From Pseudomonas sp. 30_B (GTDB lineage Bacteria; Pseudomonadota; Gammaproteobacteria; Pseudomonadales; Pseudomonadaceae): DNA of 64,000 nt. Position numbers and translations under genes: made by a program. The notes below the pieces were generated by a model. The model was not told the origin of the DNA. It worked only from the letters and a program-made list of their open reading frames with translations, and searched no databases. Location of the stretch: assembly GCF_017491605.1 (NCBI RefSeq), contig NZ_JAFGYY010000012.1, forward strand, positions 134,934-198,933, in the 5' to 3' direction. Shown here one piece after another: positions 63,485-64,000 of the stretch (within the stretch, counting starts at the first letter, position 1; every line of letters starts with the position of its first letter).

Positions 63485-64000
63485 ATGGCCATCCACTCCG
63501 TCGCCCTGGGCGACATTTCCGCCACCACGCCCAGCGTGCCGCGTCGTTATGCCTGGATCGTTTTCGCCCTGACCTTCGGCCTGCTGATTTCCGATTACAT
63601 GTCGCGCCAGGTGCTCAACGCCGTCTTTCCGTTGCTCAAGACCGAATGGGCCCTGAGCGACGCCAAGCTCGGCCTGCTCAGCGGCATCGTCGCCGTCATG
63701 GTCGGCCTGCTGACCTTCCCCTTATCGCTGCTCGCCGACCGCTGGGGCCGGGTGCGCAGCCTGTCGCTGATGGCCATGCTCTGGAGCCTCGCGACCCTGG
63801 GCTGCGCCGTGGCGCAGACCTTTCCGCAGATGTTCGCCGCGCGCTTCTTCGTTGGCGTGGGCGAGGCGGCCTACGGCAGCGTCGGTATCGCCGTGGTGAT
63901 CTCGGTGTTCCCCGCGCACCTGCGCGCTACCCTGACCGGCGCCTTCATGGCCGGCGGCATGTTCGGCTCGGTGCTGGGCATGGGCCTGGGCGGCGTGCTG
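63485..64000 (+). CDS. MFS transporter, cut by right window edge
   Basis: 172 residues are visible, with five hydrophobic segments and the MFS loop motif LADRWGRVRSLS between helices 2 and 3. The start has TGGAGAGG upstream. The remainder is outside the window. It most likely brings in the substrate of the preceding enzymes. Confidence 0.9.
   Translation, partial: MAIHSVALGDISATTPSVPRRYAWIVFALTFGLLISDYMSRQVLNAVFPLLKTEWALSDAKLGLLSGIVAVMVGLLTFPLSLLADRWGRVRSLSLMAMLWSLATLGCAVAQTFPQMFAARFFVGVGEAAYGSVGIAVVISVFPAHLRATLTGAFMAGGMFGSVLGMGLGGVL

Overview
The window is high-GC, gene-dense, orphan-rich bacterial chromosome and looks like a Pseudomonas. The evidence is the imuA-imuB-dnaE2 mutagenesis cassette, a FAN1-type nuclease with a pseudomonad-like helicase partner, many copies of the REP family with core GTAGGAGCGAGCTTGCTCGCGAAC, and the mix of LysR, AraC, MocR and MerR regulators. 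The species cannot be fixed by eye; a non-aeruginosa member of the P. aeruginosa/nitroreducens/citronellolis neighbourhood is a guess. No rRNA, tRNA, CRISPR array, integrase or IS element was seen.

Layout. 1-2.5 kb: a LuxR-type regulator cut by the left edge, divergent from an exported class-C beta-lactamase-fold serine hydrolase. 2.5-8.7 kb: a self-contained MerR island. One small MerR regulator is surrounded by four promoters with the same architecture (TTGACC, 19-bp spacer carrying an ACCTTAAAG-type dyad, TA-rich -10). They face an alpha/beta hydrolase plus MDR quinone reductase, an exported acetoacetate-decarboxylase-like protein, a DJ-1/PfpI protein and an Old Yellow Enzyme-like reductase. 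This reads as one stress regulon, probably for reactive electrophiles. 9.0-26.2 kb: a minus-strand five-gene operon for a 3786-residue surface protein (LEPR-like N-terminal motif, DUF4347, many Ig-like repeats, 11 VCBS repeats), followed by a TolC-like outer-membrane lipoprotein, a periplasmic adaptor, a GAF-like/HlyD inner-membrane adaptor and a PqqD-like/M50 protease/HlyD hybrid. No ABC ATPase is present, so this may be an undescribed export or surface-display machine.

26.4-40 kb: MscS channel, small monooxygenase-fold protein, MocR regulator with divergent AhpD-like protein, LysR-MFS pair with divergent nitronate monooxygenase-like protein, EamA exporter with divergent AraC regulator, LysR plus an enterobacterial-type LysA, and DUF1428, separated by REP-rich gaps. 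40-50 kb: two SOS units, imuA-imuB-dnaE2 and fan1-helicase, each with a LexA box in front. 50-60 kb: rRNA-methyltransferase-like protein, P-loop kinase, SnoaL-like protein, a candidate small RNA or 20-codon gene with intrinsic terminator, a DUF4157-like protein and an ABC-2 type drug exporter operon (adaptor, twin ATPase, two permeases, outer-membrane factor). 60-64 kb: a catabolic operon (quinone-reductase-like, TauD-type dioxygenase, beta-keto acid cleavage enzyme, MFS transporter cut by the right edge).

A roughly 250-bp structured repeat occurs twice (39.7 and 45.6 kb), with compensatory base changes in its stems. Starts were moved from the longest open frame to the codon supported by a ribosome binding site wherever the sequence allowed.
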